From an uncultured Bacteroides sp. (lineage in GTDB: Bacteria; Bacteroidota; Bacteroidia; Bacteroidales; Bacteroidaceae), in contig NZ_CAJTSC010000004.1 in NCBI RefSeq assembly GCF_910578895.1, forward strand, positions 56,346-93,723: 37,378 nt of DNA, read 5' to 3'. This document shows, piece after piece, positions 8,159-15,437 of this stretch. Numbering within the stretch: the first letter of the stretch is position 1; every line of letters starts with the position of its first letter. The notes beneath the pieces were generated by a model. That model was not told where the DNA came from, did no database searches, and was given only the letters and a program-made list of their open reading frames with translations. Both the position numbers and the translations under genes were made by a program.

Positions 8159-8983
8159 ATGAACAAACAGCAACTCTTTGAGAATATAAAGCGCAAGAAA
8201 TCATTTCTCTGCGTAGGTCTGGACACGGATATCAAGAAGATTCCGGAACATCTGCTGAAGGAAGAAGACCCCATCTTCGCCTTCAACAAAGTAATCATCG
8301 ACGCAACGGCGGATCTCTGCATCGCCTACAAACCGAACCTCGCTTTTTACGAGAGCATGGGCGTGAAAGGTTGGATTGCCTTTGAAAAGACCGTGAACTA
8401 CATCAAGCAGAATTATCCCGACCAGTTCATCATCGCCGATGCCAAGCGCGGCGACATCGGCAACACCTCTGCCATGTATGCCCGCACATTCTTTGAAGAA
8501 CTGGACATCGACTCCGTGACCGTGGCTCCCTACATGGGCGAAGACAGCGTCACCCCGTTCCTCACCTACGAAGGCAAATGGGTTATCCTGCTTGCGCTGA
8601 CCAGCAACAAAGGTTCGCACGACTTCCAGCTGACGGAAGACCCGCAGGGCGAACGCCTCTTCGAGAAAGTGCTGCGCAAGAGCCAGGAGTGGGCAAGCGA
8701 CGAACAGATGATGTACGTGGTAGGCGCCACCCAGGGACGCGCTTTCGAGGATATCCGCAAGATTGTCCCCAACCACTTCCTCCTGGTGCCCGGTGTAGGC
8801 GCACAAGGCGGTTCGCTGGAAGAAGTCTGCAAATACGGTATGAACAAGACCTGCGGACTGATTGTCAACTCCAGCCGCGGCATCATCTACGTGGACAAGA
8901 CCGAGAACTTTGCCGCCGCCAGCCGCAAAGCCGCACAAGAAGTGCAGGCACAGATGGCGGAACAGCTGAAAGCGATACTTTGA
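8159..8983 (+). CDS. pyrF: Orotidine 5'-phosphate decarboxylase (type 2)
   Basis: This 274-residue enzyme catalyses the last step of UMP synthesis, decarboxylation of OMP. The catalytic segment DAKRGD occupies residues 94-99 inside IIADAKRGDIGNTS, with the charged Asp-Lys-Asp pattern of this family. The N-terminal VGLDTDIKKIP supplies the phosphate-side Asp, and the C-terminal LVPGVGAQGG and VNSSRGI blocks form the phosphate-binding loops. The length and the GNTSAMYA segment place it in the longer type 2 subfamily (about 270-280 residues) rather than the short E. coli type. It lies 46 bases after the DUF4153 gene. Confidence 0.96.
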   Translation: MNKQQLFENIKRKKSFLCVGLDTDIKKIPEHLLKEEDPIFAFNKVIIDATADLCIAYKPNLAFYESMGVKGWIAFEKTVNYIKQNYPDQFIIADAKRGDIGNTSAMYARTFFEELDIDSVTVAPYMGEDSVTPFLTYEGKWVILLALTSNKGSHDFQLTEDPQGERLFEKVLRKSQEWASDEQMMYVVGATQGRAFEDIRKIVPNHFLLVPGVGAQGGSLEEVCKYGMNKTCGLIVNSSRGIIYVDKTENFAAASRKAAQEVQAQMAEQLKAIL

Positions 8984-9009
8984 CCGGAACAATCCATAAC
9001 ATAACCACA

Positions 9010-9059
9010 GTCGGGCAGAGCCGTGCAGCCAACCACTTGTGCTACCGTCTCTGCCTGAC
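9010..9059. terminator. Possible terminator hairpin after pyrF
   Basis: GTCGGGCAGAG (9010-9020) pairs with CTCTGCCTGAC (9049-9059), ten of eleven with one G-T wobble, around a 28-base loop. It is 26 bases past the pyrF stop and 31 bases before the next ATG. No T tract follows, so its strength is doubtful. Confidence 0.35.
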
Positions 9060-9090
9060 CTGTATAAAGTAAAGTATCAAACACTTGCCC

Positions 9091-10320
9091 ATGCTCTACG
9101 AACGCAAAATCATCAACGACCCGGTGTTCGGGTTCATCAACATACCGAAAGGGTTGCTCTATGACATCGTGCGCCACCCGCTGTTGCAACGCCTTACGCG
9201 CATCAGGCAGTTGGGGCTGTCGTCCGTGGTCTATCCCGGCGCGCAACACACCCGGTTCCAGCACTCGCTGGGCGCTTTCCACCTCATGAGCGAGGCCATC
9301 CAGCAACTCACAGCCAAAGGCAACTTCATCTTCGACAGCGAAGCGGAAGCCGTGCAGGCCGCCATCCTGATGCACGACATCGGGCACGGTCCTTTCTCGC
9401 ACGTGCTTGAAGACACCATCGTAAAGGGTGTCTCGCACGAGGATATCTCCCTGATGCTGATGGAGCGCATCAACAAAGAGATGAACGGGCAACTGGCACT
9501 TGCCATCCGCATATTCAAGGACGAATATCCCAAACGATTCCTGCACCAGCTGGTAAGCGGACAACTGGACATGGACCGTCTTGACTACCTGCGCCGCGAC
9601 AGTTTCTATACGGGAGTGACGGAAGGCAACATCGGCTCGGCGCGCATCATCAAAATGCTCGATGTAAAGGACGACCATCTGGTGGTAGAGTCCAAAGGCA
9701 TCTATTCCATCGAAAACTTCCTCACCGCACGCCGCCTGATGTATTGGCAAGTGTATCTGCACAAGACTTCGGTGGCATACGAGAGAATGCTCATCAGCAC
9801 GCTGCTGCGTGCCAAGGAACTTGCCGGACAGGGCGTGGACCTGTTTGCCTCGCCCGCGTTGAAATTCTTTCTGTACAATGACATCAACCGGGAGACTTTC
9901 TACGCCAATCCGGAATGTTTGGAAAACTTCATCCGGCTGGACGACAACGACCTGTGGACATCCCTGAAGGTATGGAGCACGCATGCGGACAAAGTGCTGT
10001 CCACGCTCAGCCTGGGCATGATAAACCGTAACATCTTCAAAGTGGAAATCTCTACCGAGCCTTTCGGAGAGGAGCGGAAAAAAGAGATAACCTTGCAGAT
10101 AGGCAGGCAACTGGACATCTCCCCGTCCGAAGCCGGATATTTCATTTCCACGCCCGGCATTGAAAAGAACATGTACGACCCGGCGGACGACAGTATCACC
10201 ATCCTGTACAACGACGGTTCCACCAAAAATATAGCCGAAGCATCGGACATGCTCAACATATCCCTGCTGTCAAAGAAAGTAAAAAAATACTACTTATGTT
10301 ACCAGCGTCTGCATAGATAA
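9091..10320 (+). CDS. HD-domain phosphohydrolase (dGTPase/SAMHD1-like)
   Basis: This 409-residue cytosolic protein has an N-terminal HD domain. The metal-binding residues are visible: His58 in TRFQHSLG, His95-Asp96 in LMHDIGHGPFSH, and a later Asp in the LDMDRLDYLRRDS block. The HSLG and HD-x-GH spacing and the LDYLRRD block match the subfamily that includes dGTP triphosphohydrolases, SAMHD1 and YdhJ-like proteins, which hydrolyse phosphoester bonds of nucleotides. The substrate is not shown by the sequence. The ATG at 9091 is chosen; a TTG two codons upstream is possible but unnecessary. It precedes lpxD by 84 bases, a gap that may hold the lpxD promoter. Confidence 0.85.
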   Translation: MLYERKIINDPVFGFINIPKGLLYDIVRHPLLQRLTRIRQLGLSSVVYPGAQHTRFQHSLGAFHLMSEAIQQLTAKGNFIFDSEAEAVQAAILMHDIGHGPFSHVLEDTIVKGVSHEDISLMLMERINKEMNGQLALAIRIFKDEYPKRFLHQLVSGQLDMDRLDYLRRDSFYTGVTEGNIGSARIIKMLDVKDDHLVVESKGIYSIENFLTARRLMYWQVYLHKTSVAYERMLISTLLRAKELAGQGVDLFASPALKFFLYNDINRETFYANPECLENFIRLDDNDLWTSLKVWSTHADKVLSTLSLGMINRNIFKVEISTEPFGEERKKEITLQIGRQLDISPSEAGYFISTPGIEKNMYDPADDSITILYNDGSTKNIAEASDMLNISLLSKKVKKYYLCYQRLHR

Positions 10321-10404
10321 GTATAAAATATTCATCGCAGGACAAGGATATATAAAAAAAAAGTCCGTTATTTGTGTTTTGAAACCATCTAACAACAATA
10401 AGAC

Positions 10405-11445
10405 ATGGAGTTCTCTGCTAAACAAATTGCAACATTTATCCAGGGAGAAATCGTTGGAGACGAGAATGCAACCGTACACACCTTCGCCAAAATTGAGGAG
10501 GGAATACCGGGAGCAATCTCTTTCCTGTCCAACCCTAAATACATACCTTATCTGTACGAAACCCAATCGAGCATCGTTTTGGTGAACAAGGATTTCACTC
10601 CCGAACAGGAGGTGAAAGCCACAATGATTAAGGTAGACAATGCTTACGAAAGTCTTGCCAAACTGCTGAACCTTTATGAACAAAGCAAGCCGAAGCGTAC
10701 GGGCATCGACCCGCGGGCATACGTTGCCGAGACGGCAAAAATAGGCAAAGATGTTTACATCGCACCTTTCGCCTGCATCGGAGAATACGCAGAAGTGGGA
10801 GACAACACGGTAATCCATCCGCATGCCACCATCGGAAGCGGTGCCAAAGTAGGCAGCGACTGCATCATTTATGCCAACGCCACCATCTATCACGATTGCC
10901 GCGTGGGTAACCGTTGCATCCTGCATGCCGGCTGCGTGATTGGCGCGGACGGGTTCGGTTTCGCTCCGACCCCCGAGGGTTATGAGAAAATCCCCCAAAT
11001 CGGTATCACCATACTGGAGGACAACGTGGAGATTGGTGCCAATACGTGCGTAGACCGTGCCACAATGGGAGCGACCATCGTGCACAGCGGTGTGAAACTG
11101 GACAACCTGGTGCAAGTGGCACACAACGACGAAATCGGTTCGCACACGGTAATGGCCGCCCAGGTGGGCATTGCCGGTTCTACCAAGATAGGCGAATGGT
11201 GCATGTTCGGCGGTCAGGTGGGCATAGCCGGACACATCCACATCGGAAACAAAGTAAACCTGGGTGCACAGTCGGGCGTTCCCGGCAACATCAAGGAGGG
11301 CAGTGCGTTGATAGGCACGCCGCCTATGGAGATAAAGCCTTACTTCAAGGCGCAGGCAGTATTCCGCAAGTTGCCGGATATGTACTTCGAACTGAACGCG
11401 CTCCGCAAAGAACTTGACGAATTAAAGAAACAATTAAATAAGTAA
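10405..11445 (+). CDS. lpxD: UDP-3-O-(3-hydroxyacyl)glucosamine N-acyltransferase
   Basis: This 346-residue protein catalyses the third step of lipid A synthesis, adding a 3-hydroxyacyl chain from ACP to the 2-amino group of UDP-3-O-acylglucosamine. Residues 1-100 form the uridine-binding domain. From about residue 108 a left-handed beta-helix of hexapeptide repeats (IGKDVY, VGDNTV, IGSGAK, VGNRC and so on) runs to about 320, then a charged C-terminal helix. The catalytic His240 stands in QVAHND, matching His239 of E. coli. GADGFGFAP is the conserved substrate loop. The stop is three bases before lpxC-fabZ, so they are translationally close. The -7 region at 10369 (TATTTGTG) differs from consensus by one base. 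Confidence 0.96.
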   Translation: MEFSAKQIATFIQGEIVGDENATVHTFAKIEEGIPGAISFLSNPKYIPYLYETQSSIVLVNKDFTPEQEVKATMIKVDNAYESLAKLLNLYEQSKPKRTGIDPRAYVAETAKIGKDVYIAPFACIGEYAEVGDNTVIHPHATIGSGAKVGSDCIIYANATIYHDCRVGNRCILHAGCVIGADGFGFAPTPEGYEKIPQIGITILEDNVEIGANTCVDRATMGATIVHSGVKLDNLVQVAHNDEIGSHTVMAAQVGIAGSTKIGEWCMFGGQVGIAGHIHIGNKVNLGAQSGVPGNIKEGSALIGTPPMEIKPYFKAQAVFRKLPDMYFELNALRKELDELKKQLNK

Positions 11446-11448
11446 CCA

Positions 11449-12834
11449 ATGTTGAAACAAAAGACTCTGAAAGACAGCTTTTCGCTCAGTGGGAAAGGCC
11501 TTCATACAGGACTTGACCTGACCGTTACTTTCAACCCGGCTCCGGACAACCACGGATATAAGATTCAGCGTATCGACCTCGAAGGAGAGCCCGTTATCGA
11601 TGCCGTTGCCGACAATGTGACCGAAACGACACGCGGCACCGTACTTTCCAAAAACGGAGTGAAGGTCAGTACCATAGAGCATGGTATGGCTGCGCTTTAT
11701 GCCCTGGGCATAGACAACTGCCTTATTCAGGTAAACGGTCCGGAATTTCCCATCCTGGACGGAAGCGCTCAATATTATGTCAACGAGATAGAACGTGTGG
11801 GCACCGTAGAGCAGAGTGCCGTAAAGGATTTCTATATCATCAAGTCGAAGATTGAATTCCGCGACGAGACTACCGGTTCGTCCATCATCGTATTGCCCGA
11901 TGAGAACTTCAGCCTGAACGTGTTGGTATCTTACGACTCTACCATCATCCCCAACCAATTTGCCACCTTGGAAGATATGACAAAATTCAAGGACGAAGTA
12001 GCTGCAAGCCGCACATTTGTATTCGTACGCGAGATAGAGCCGTTGCTGCAAGCCGGACTCATCAAAGGAGGTGATTTGGACAATGCCATCGTCATCTACG
12101 AACGCGAAATGCCGCAGGATGCCTATGACAAACTTGCCGACGTAATGGGTGTGGCGCACATGGATGCCAAGCAGTTGGGTTACATCAACCATAAGCCACT
12201 GGTATGGCCCAACGAATGTGCCCGCCATAAGTTGCTGGACGTCATCGGCGACCTGGCATTGATTGGCAAGCCCATCAAAGGTCGTATCATCGCCACACGT
12301 CCGGGACACACCATCAACAATAAGTTTGCTCGCCAGATGCGCAAGGAAATCCGCCTGCACGAGATACAGGCTCCTACATACGACTGCAACCGCGAGCCGA
12401 TTATGGATGTAAACCGCATCCGCGAACTGTTGCCGCACCGCTATCCGTTCCAACTGGTAGACAAAGTAATTGAGATAGGTGCCAACTACATCGTAGGCGT
12501 GAAGAACGTAACCGCCAACGAGCCTTTCTTCCAGGGGCACTTCCCGCAAGAACCGGTGATGCCCGGCGTGTTGCAGGTAGAGGCAATGGCACAGACAGGA
12601 GGCCTGCTTGTACTGAACTCCGTGGACGAACCTGAACGCTACTCCACCTACTTCATGAAGATAGACGGCGTTAAGTTCCGCCAGAAAGTAGTGCCGGGAG
12701 ATACGCTGATTTTCCGTGTCGAACTGATGGCCCCTATCCGTCGCGGCATTTCTACGATGAAAGGCTATGTGTTTGTAGGCGAAAAAGTGGTGTGCGAGGC
12801 TGAGTTTATGGCGCAGATAGTAAAAAATAAGTGA
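11449..12834 (+). CDS. lpxC/fabZ: Bifunctional UDP-3-O-acyl-GlcNAc deacetylase / 3-hydroxyacyl-ACP dehydratase
   Basis: This 461-residue fusion carries two enzymes. Residues 1 to about 305 are LpxC, the zinc deacetylase that commits UDP-GlcNAc to lipid A: His78 (TIEHGMAAL), His260 and Asp264 (RHKLLDVIGD) are the zinc ligands, with Asp268 and His287 (GHTINN) as catalytic helpers. Residues from about 318 are FabZ, the hot-dog dehydratase of fatty acid elongation: LLPHRYPFQLVD, then His364 in GHFPQEPVMPG and Glu378 in QVEAMAQ. Both active sites look intact. The fusion is characteristic of Bacteroidetes and couples the two users of 3-hydroxyacyl-ACP. It lies between lpxD (3-base gap) and lpxA. 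Confidence 0.97.
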   Translation: MLKQKTLKDSFSLSGKGLHTGLDLTVTFNPAPDNHGYKIQRIDLEGEPVIDAVADNVTETTRGTVLSKNGVKVSTIEHGMAALYALGIDNCLIQVNGPEFPILDGSAQYYVNEIERVGTVEQSAVKDFYIIKSKIEFRDETTGSSIIVLPDENFSLNVLVSYDSTIIPNQFATLEDMTKFKDEVAASRTFVFVREIEPLLQAGLIKGGDLDNAIVIYEREMPQDAYDKLADVMGVAHMDAKQLGYINHKPLVWPNECARHKLLDVIGDLALIGKPIKGRIIATRPGHTINNKFARQMRKEIRLHEIQAPTYDCNREPIMDVNRIRELLPHRYPFQLVDKVIEIGANYIVGVKNVTANEPFFQGHFPQEPVMPGVLQVEAMAQTGGLLVLNSVDEPERYSTYFMKIDGVKFRQKVVPGDTLIFRVELMAPIRRGISTMKGYVFVGEKVVCEAEFMAQIVKNK

Positions 12835-12852
12835 TAAGATTTCAAATTTAAG

Positions 12853-12908
12853 ATTTATGATTGCTCCGCCACAGTACGGTGCCAAATCTAAAATCTAAAA
12901 TCATAAAT
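12853..12908. repeat. Short relative of the AAATCTAAAATC repeat family
   Basis: The gap between lpxC-fabZ and lpxA contains ATTTATGATT (12853-12862) pairing with AATCATAAAT (12899-12908), plus the direct words AATCTAAAATCTAAAATC just before the right arm. It shares its vocabulary with 6184-6308 and 13696-13778. Confidence 0.6.
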
Positions 12909-12915
12909 AATTAAC

Positions 12916-13692
12916 ATGATAAGTCCCTTAACATATATCCACCCCGAAGCACAAATCGGGGAAAACGTAGAGATTGCTCCTTTTGTCTTCATTGACAAGA
13001 ATGTGGTAATCGGTAATAACAACAAGATTATGGCGAACGTCAACATTCTGTACGGGTCGCGCATCGGCAATGGGAACACAATCTTTCCCGGAGCCGTAAT
13101 CGGTGCCGTGCCGCAAGATTTGAAGTTCAGGGGAGAAGAGACTACCGCCGAGATAGGCGACAACAACACCATCCGCGAGAATGTGACAATCAACCGGGGT
13201 ACGGCTGCCAAAGGAAAAACAGTGGTGGGCAGCAACAACCTGTTGATGGAGAGTGTGCATGTGGCGCACGATGCCATCATCGGGAACGGTTGTATCATCG
13301 GTAACTCCACCAAAATGGCAGGTGAAATTATAATAGACGACAACTCCATTATCAGTGCCAACGTGCTGATGCACCAGTTCTGCCGCGTAGGCGGGTTCGG
13401 TATGATACAGGGTGGATGCCGTTTCAGTAAAGACATACCGCCGTATATCATAGCCGGACGGGAACCTATCTGCTATGCAGGGCTCAACCTCGTGGGATTG
13501 CGCCGCCGGGGGTTCTCCAACGAAACCATCGAATCCATCCATAACGCTTACCGTATCATCTATCAAAGCGGACTGAACAATACGGATGCTTTGAAGAAGA
13601 TTGAAAGTGAAATGGAAATGACGCCCGAAATCAGCTATATCGTAAACTTTATACGCGAGTCGGCGCGCGGTATCATTCCGGCAGGAAAATGA
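12916..13692 (+). CDS. lpxA: UDP-N-acetylglucosamine O-acyltransferase
   Basis: This 258-residue enzyme transfers a 3-hydroxyacyl chain from ACP to the 3-OH of UDP-GlcNAc, the first lipid A step. The left-handed beta-helix is seen as hexapeptide repeats from residue 6 (IHPEAQIGENV, IDKNVVIGNNN and so on) to about residue 185, followed by a helical C-terminal domain. The catalytic block reads VHVAHD with His115 and His118, equivalent to His122 and His125 in E. coli, and HQFCRVG follows as in the family. The length is typical. The gene follows lpxC-fabZ across an 81-base gap that holds a hairpin repeat; the order lpxD, lpxC-fabZ, lpxA suggests one transcript. Confidence 0.96.
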   Translation: MISPLTYIHPEAQIGENVEIAPFVFIDKNVVIGNNNKIMANVNILYGSRIGNGNTIFPGAVIGAVPQDLKFRGEETTAEIGDNNTIRENVTINRGTAAKGKTVVGSNNLLMESVHVAHDAIIGNGCIIGNSTKMAGEIIIDDNSIISANVLMHQFCRVGGFGMIQGGCRFSKDIPPYIIAGREPICYAGLNLVGLRRRGFSNETIESIHNAYRIIYQSGLNNTDALKKIESEMEMTPEISYIVNFIRESARGIIPAGK

Positions 13693-13695
13693 AAT

Positions 13696-13778
13696 AGTTT
13701 TTAGATTTCAGAGTTTAGAGTTGTTACCTATTAAGTAACGTCTGAAATCAGAAATCTAAAATCTGAAATCTAAAAACT
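13696..13778. repeat. Perfect 17-base inverted repeat with a nested hairpin
   Basis: AGTTTTTAGATTTCAGA (13696-13712) is the exact reverse complement of TCTGAAATCTAAAAACT (13762-13778). Inside lies GTTAC/GTAAC around seven bases (13723-13739) and a direct echo GAAATCTAAAATCTGAAATC. It fills the gap after lpxA and belongs to the same word family as 6184-6308. Confidence 0.85.
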
Positions 13779-13810
13779 CATAACTCCAAACTCATAAATT
13801 ACAGTTCATC

Positions 13811-14371
13811 ATGATATACAGATTCACCCTCATCTCCGATGAAGTGGACGACTTCATCAGAGAAATACAGATTGATCCGGAAGCCACTTTCTATGACTTC
13901 CACGAAGCTATCCTGAAATCGGCAGGTTATGCCAACGACCAAATGACCTCTTTCTTCATCTGTGACGATGATTGGGAAAAGGAAAAAGAAGTCACTCTCG
14001 AAGAGATGGACGACAATCCGGAGATAGACAGTTGGGTAATGAAAGACACCCCGATCAGCGAGTTGGTAGAAGACGAGAAGCAAAAACTGCTGTACGTGTT
14101 CGACTACATGACAGAAAGGTGTTTCTTCATCGAACTCTCCGAAATCATCACCGGTAAGAATATGAGCGGAGCAAAATGCACCAAGAAAGCCGGTGATGCT
14201 CCTAAACAGACCATCGACTTCGAAGAAATGGCTGCTGCCGGCGGCTCGCTCGATTTGGACGAAAGCTTCTACGGCGACCAGGACTTTGATATGGAAGACT
14301 TCGACAAAGAAGGTTTCGGCGGCTTGGACGACGGTGCTGCCGATATTGCTTACGAAGAAGACAAATTCTGA
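13811..14371 (+). CDS. pRiA4b ORF-3-like protein
   Basis: This 186-residue acidic protein begins MIYRFTLISDEVDDF and contains FHEAILKSAGY, SFFICDDDWEKE and LLYVFDYMTERCFFIEL, the pattern of the plasmid pRiA4b ORF-3-like domain (about residues 3-135). The last 50 residues are a low-complexity acidic tail rich in D, E, F and G. The domain has no firmly known function, although it is sometimes labelled as a transposon passenger protein; nothing here suggests a mobile element. It stands between lpxA and miaA, separated from each by a structured gap of about 115 bases. Start and length look normal. Confidence 0.8.
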   Translation: MIYRFTLISDEVDDFIREIQIDPEATFYDFHEAILKSAGYANDQMTSFFICDDDWEKEKEVTLEEMDDNPEIDSWVMKDTPISELVEDEKQKLLYVFDYMTERCFFIELSEIITGKNMSGAKCTKKAGDAPKQTIDFEEMAAAGGSLDLDESFYGDQDFDMEDFDKEGFGGLDDGAADIAYEEDKF

Positions 14372-14380
14372 TAAACCGGC

Positions 14381-14467
14381 TCGGGCGAATAACAATTTGC
14401 TCCAATGATACTGAAATGTCCTGTGAGGATACATTCGTTTCAAAGGATGCAACTGTTTTTCGCCCGA
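14381..14467 (+). promoter_or_regulatory. Possible structured leader before miaA
   Basis: TCGGGCGAA (14381-14389) pairs exactly with TTCGCCCGA (14459-14467). Inside, TGAAATGTCC (14412-14421) can pair with GGATACATTCGTTTCA (14427-14442), allowing bulges. The outer right arm ends 19 bases before the miaA ATG. It may be a structured leader or a 3' hairpin of the preceding gene; no known riboswitch class is recognised. Confidence 0.35.
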
Positions 14468-14486
14468 ATTATGTTATTACGACCTC

Positions 14487-15395
14487 ATGAAAACATTGAT
14501 AGTACTTATAGGCCCTACGGGAGTGGGTAAGACAGAACTCAGCCTGCGGCTGGCAGAACATTTCCGGACATGTATCGTTTCCGCCGACTCACGGCAACTG
14601 TATGCCGAACTGAAAATCGGTACGGCGGCGCCTACCCCGAAACAATTGCAACGGGTACGGCATTACTTTGTCGGCACCCTGCAACTGACCGACTATTACA
14701 GCGCCGCCCAATATGAAGCCGAAGTACTACAACTTCTTGAGAAACTCTATGCCCGGCATGAGGTTGTGCTTCTGGCAGGCGGTTCCATGATGTACGTGGA
14801 TGCCGTATGCAAAGGCATTGACGACATCCCCACTGTAGATGCCGAAACCCGCCGGCTTATGCTGCACAAATATGAGACGGAAGGGCTGGACAACCTGTGT
14901 GCCGAACTGAAGTTGCTGGACCCGGAGTATTACAGGATTGTAGACCTGAAGAACCATAAACGGGTAGTGCATGCACTGGAAATCTGCTACATGACAGGCA
15001 AGACCTATACCTCTTTCCGTACACAGCAAAAGAAGGAACGCCCTTTCCATATTATTAAGATAGGACTGACACGCGACCGCAAAGAGCTATACGCCCGCAT
15101 CAACCAACGTGTGGAGCAAATGATAGCAGACGGGCTGGTGGAAGAAGCCCGTAGCGTCTACCCGCATCGGGCGCTCAACTCACTGAACACCGTAGGCTAT
15201 AAGGAAATATTCAACTACCTCGACGGCGAATGGACGCTGCCCTTTGCCATTGAGAAAATCCAACAGAACTCCCGCATCTACTCCCGCAAACAGATGACGT
15301 GGTTCAAACGGGACGAGGAAATACGCTGGTTTCATCCGGAACAAGAAACGGAGATACTTACGTATCTCCGTTCACAGTTAAACACCGACTACTAA
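14487..15395 (+). CDS. miaA: tRNA dimethylallyltransferase
   Basis: This 302-residue enzyme adds a dimethylallyl group to N6 of A37 in tRNAs that read codons starting with U. The P-loop GPTGVGKT is at residues 9-16 and the substrate block SADSRQLY at 32-39. The family blocks IGTAAPTPKQL, HYFVGTL, LLAGGSMMYVDAV, and the C-terminal LNSLNTVGYKEIF with SRKQMTWF are all present. The length is typical. It ends 42 bases from the convergent family 3 glycosidase, with no obvious terminator hairpin in that gap. Some Bacteroides have a second miaA; this copy has all motifs intact. Confidence 0.96.
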   Translation: MKTLIVLIGPTGVGKTELSLRLAEHFRTCIVSADSRQLYAELKIGTAAPTPKQLQRVRHYFVGTLQLTDYYSAAQYEAEVLQLLEKLYARHEVVLLAGGSMMYVDAVCKGIDDIPTVDAETRRLMLHKYETEGLDNLCAELKLLDPEYYRIVDLKNHKRVVHALEICYMTGKTYTSFRTQQKKERPFHIIKIGLTRDRKELYARINQRVEQMIADGLVEEARSVYPHRALNSLNTVGYKEIFNYLDGEWTLPFAIEKIQQNSRIYSRKQMTWFKRDEEIRWFHPEQETEILTYLRSQLNTDY

Positions 15396-15437
15396 TCAGC
15401 ATAATGACAGACTATGCCTAATGGGGTTTCATTACCG

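Noticed and set aside
13811..14371. Transposon passenger gene marking a mobile element
   Set aside because: The domain is sometimes labelled that way, but no transposase, terminal repeats or target duplication are seen and the neighbours are core genes.
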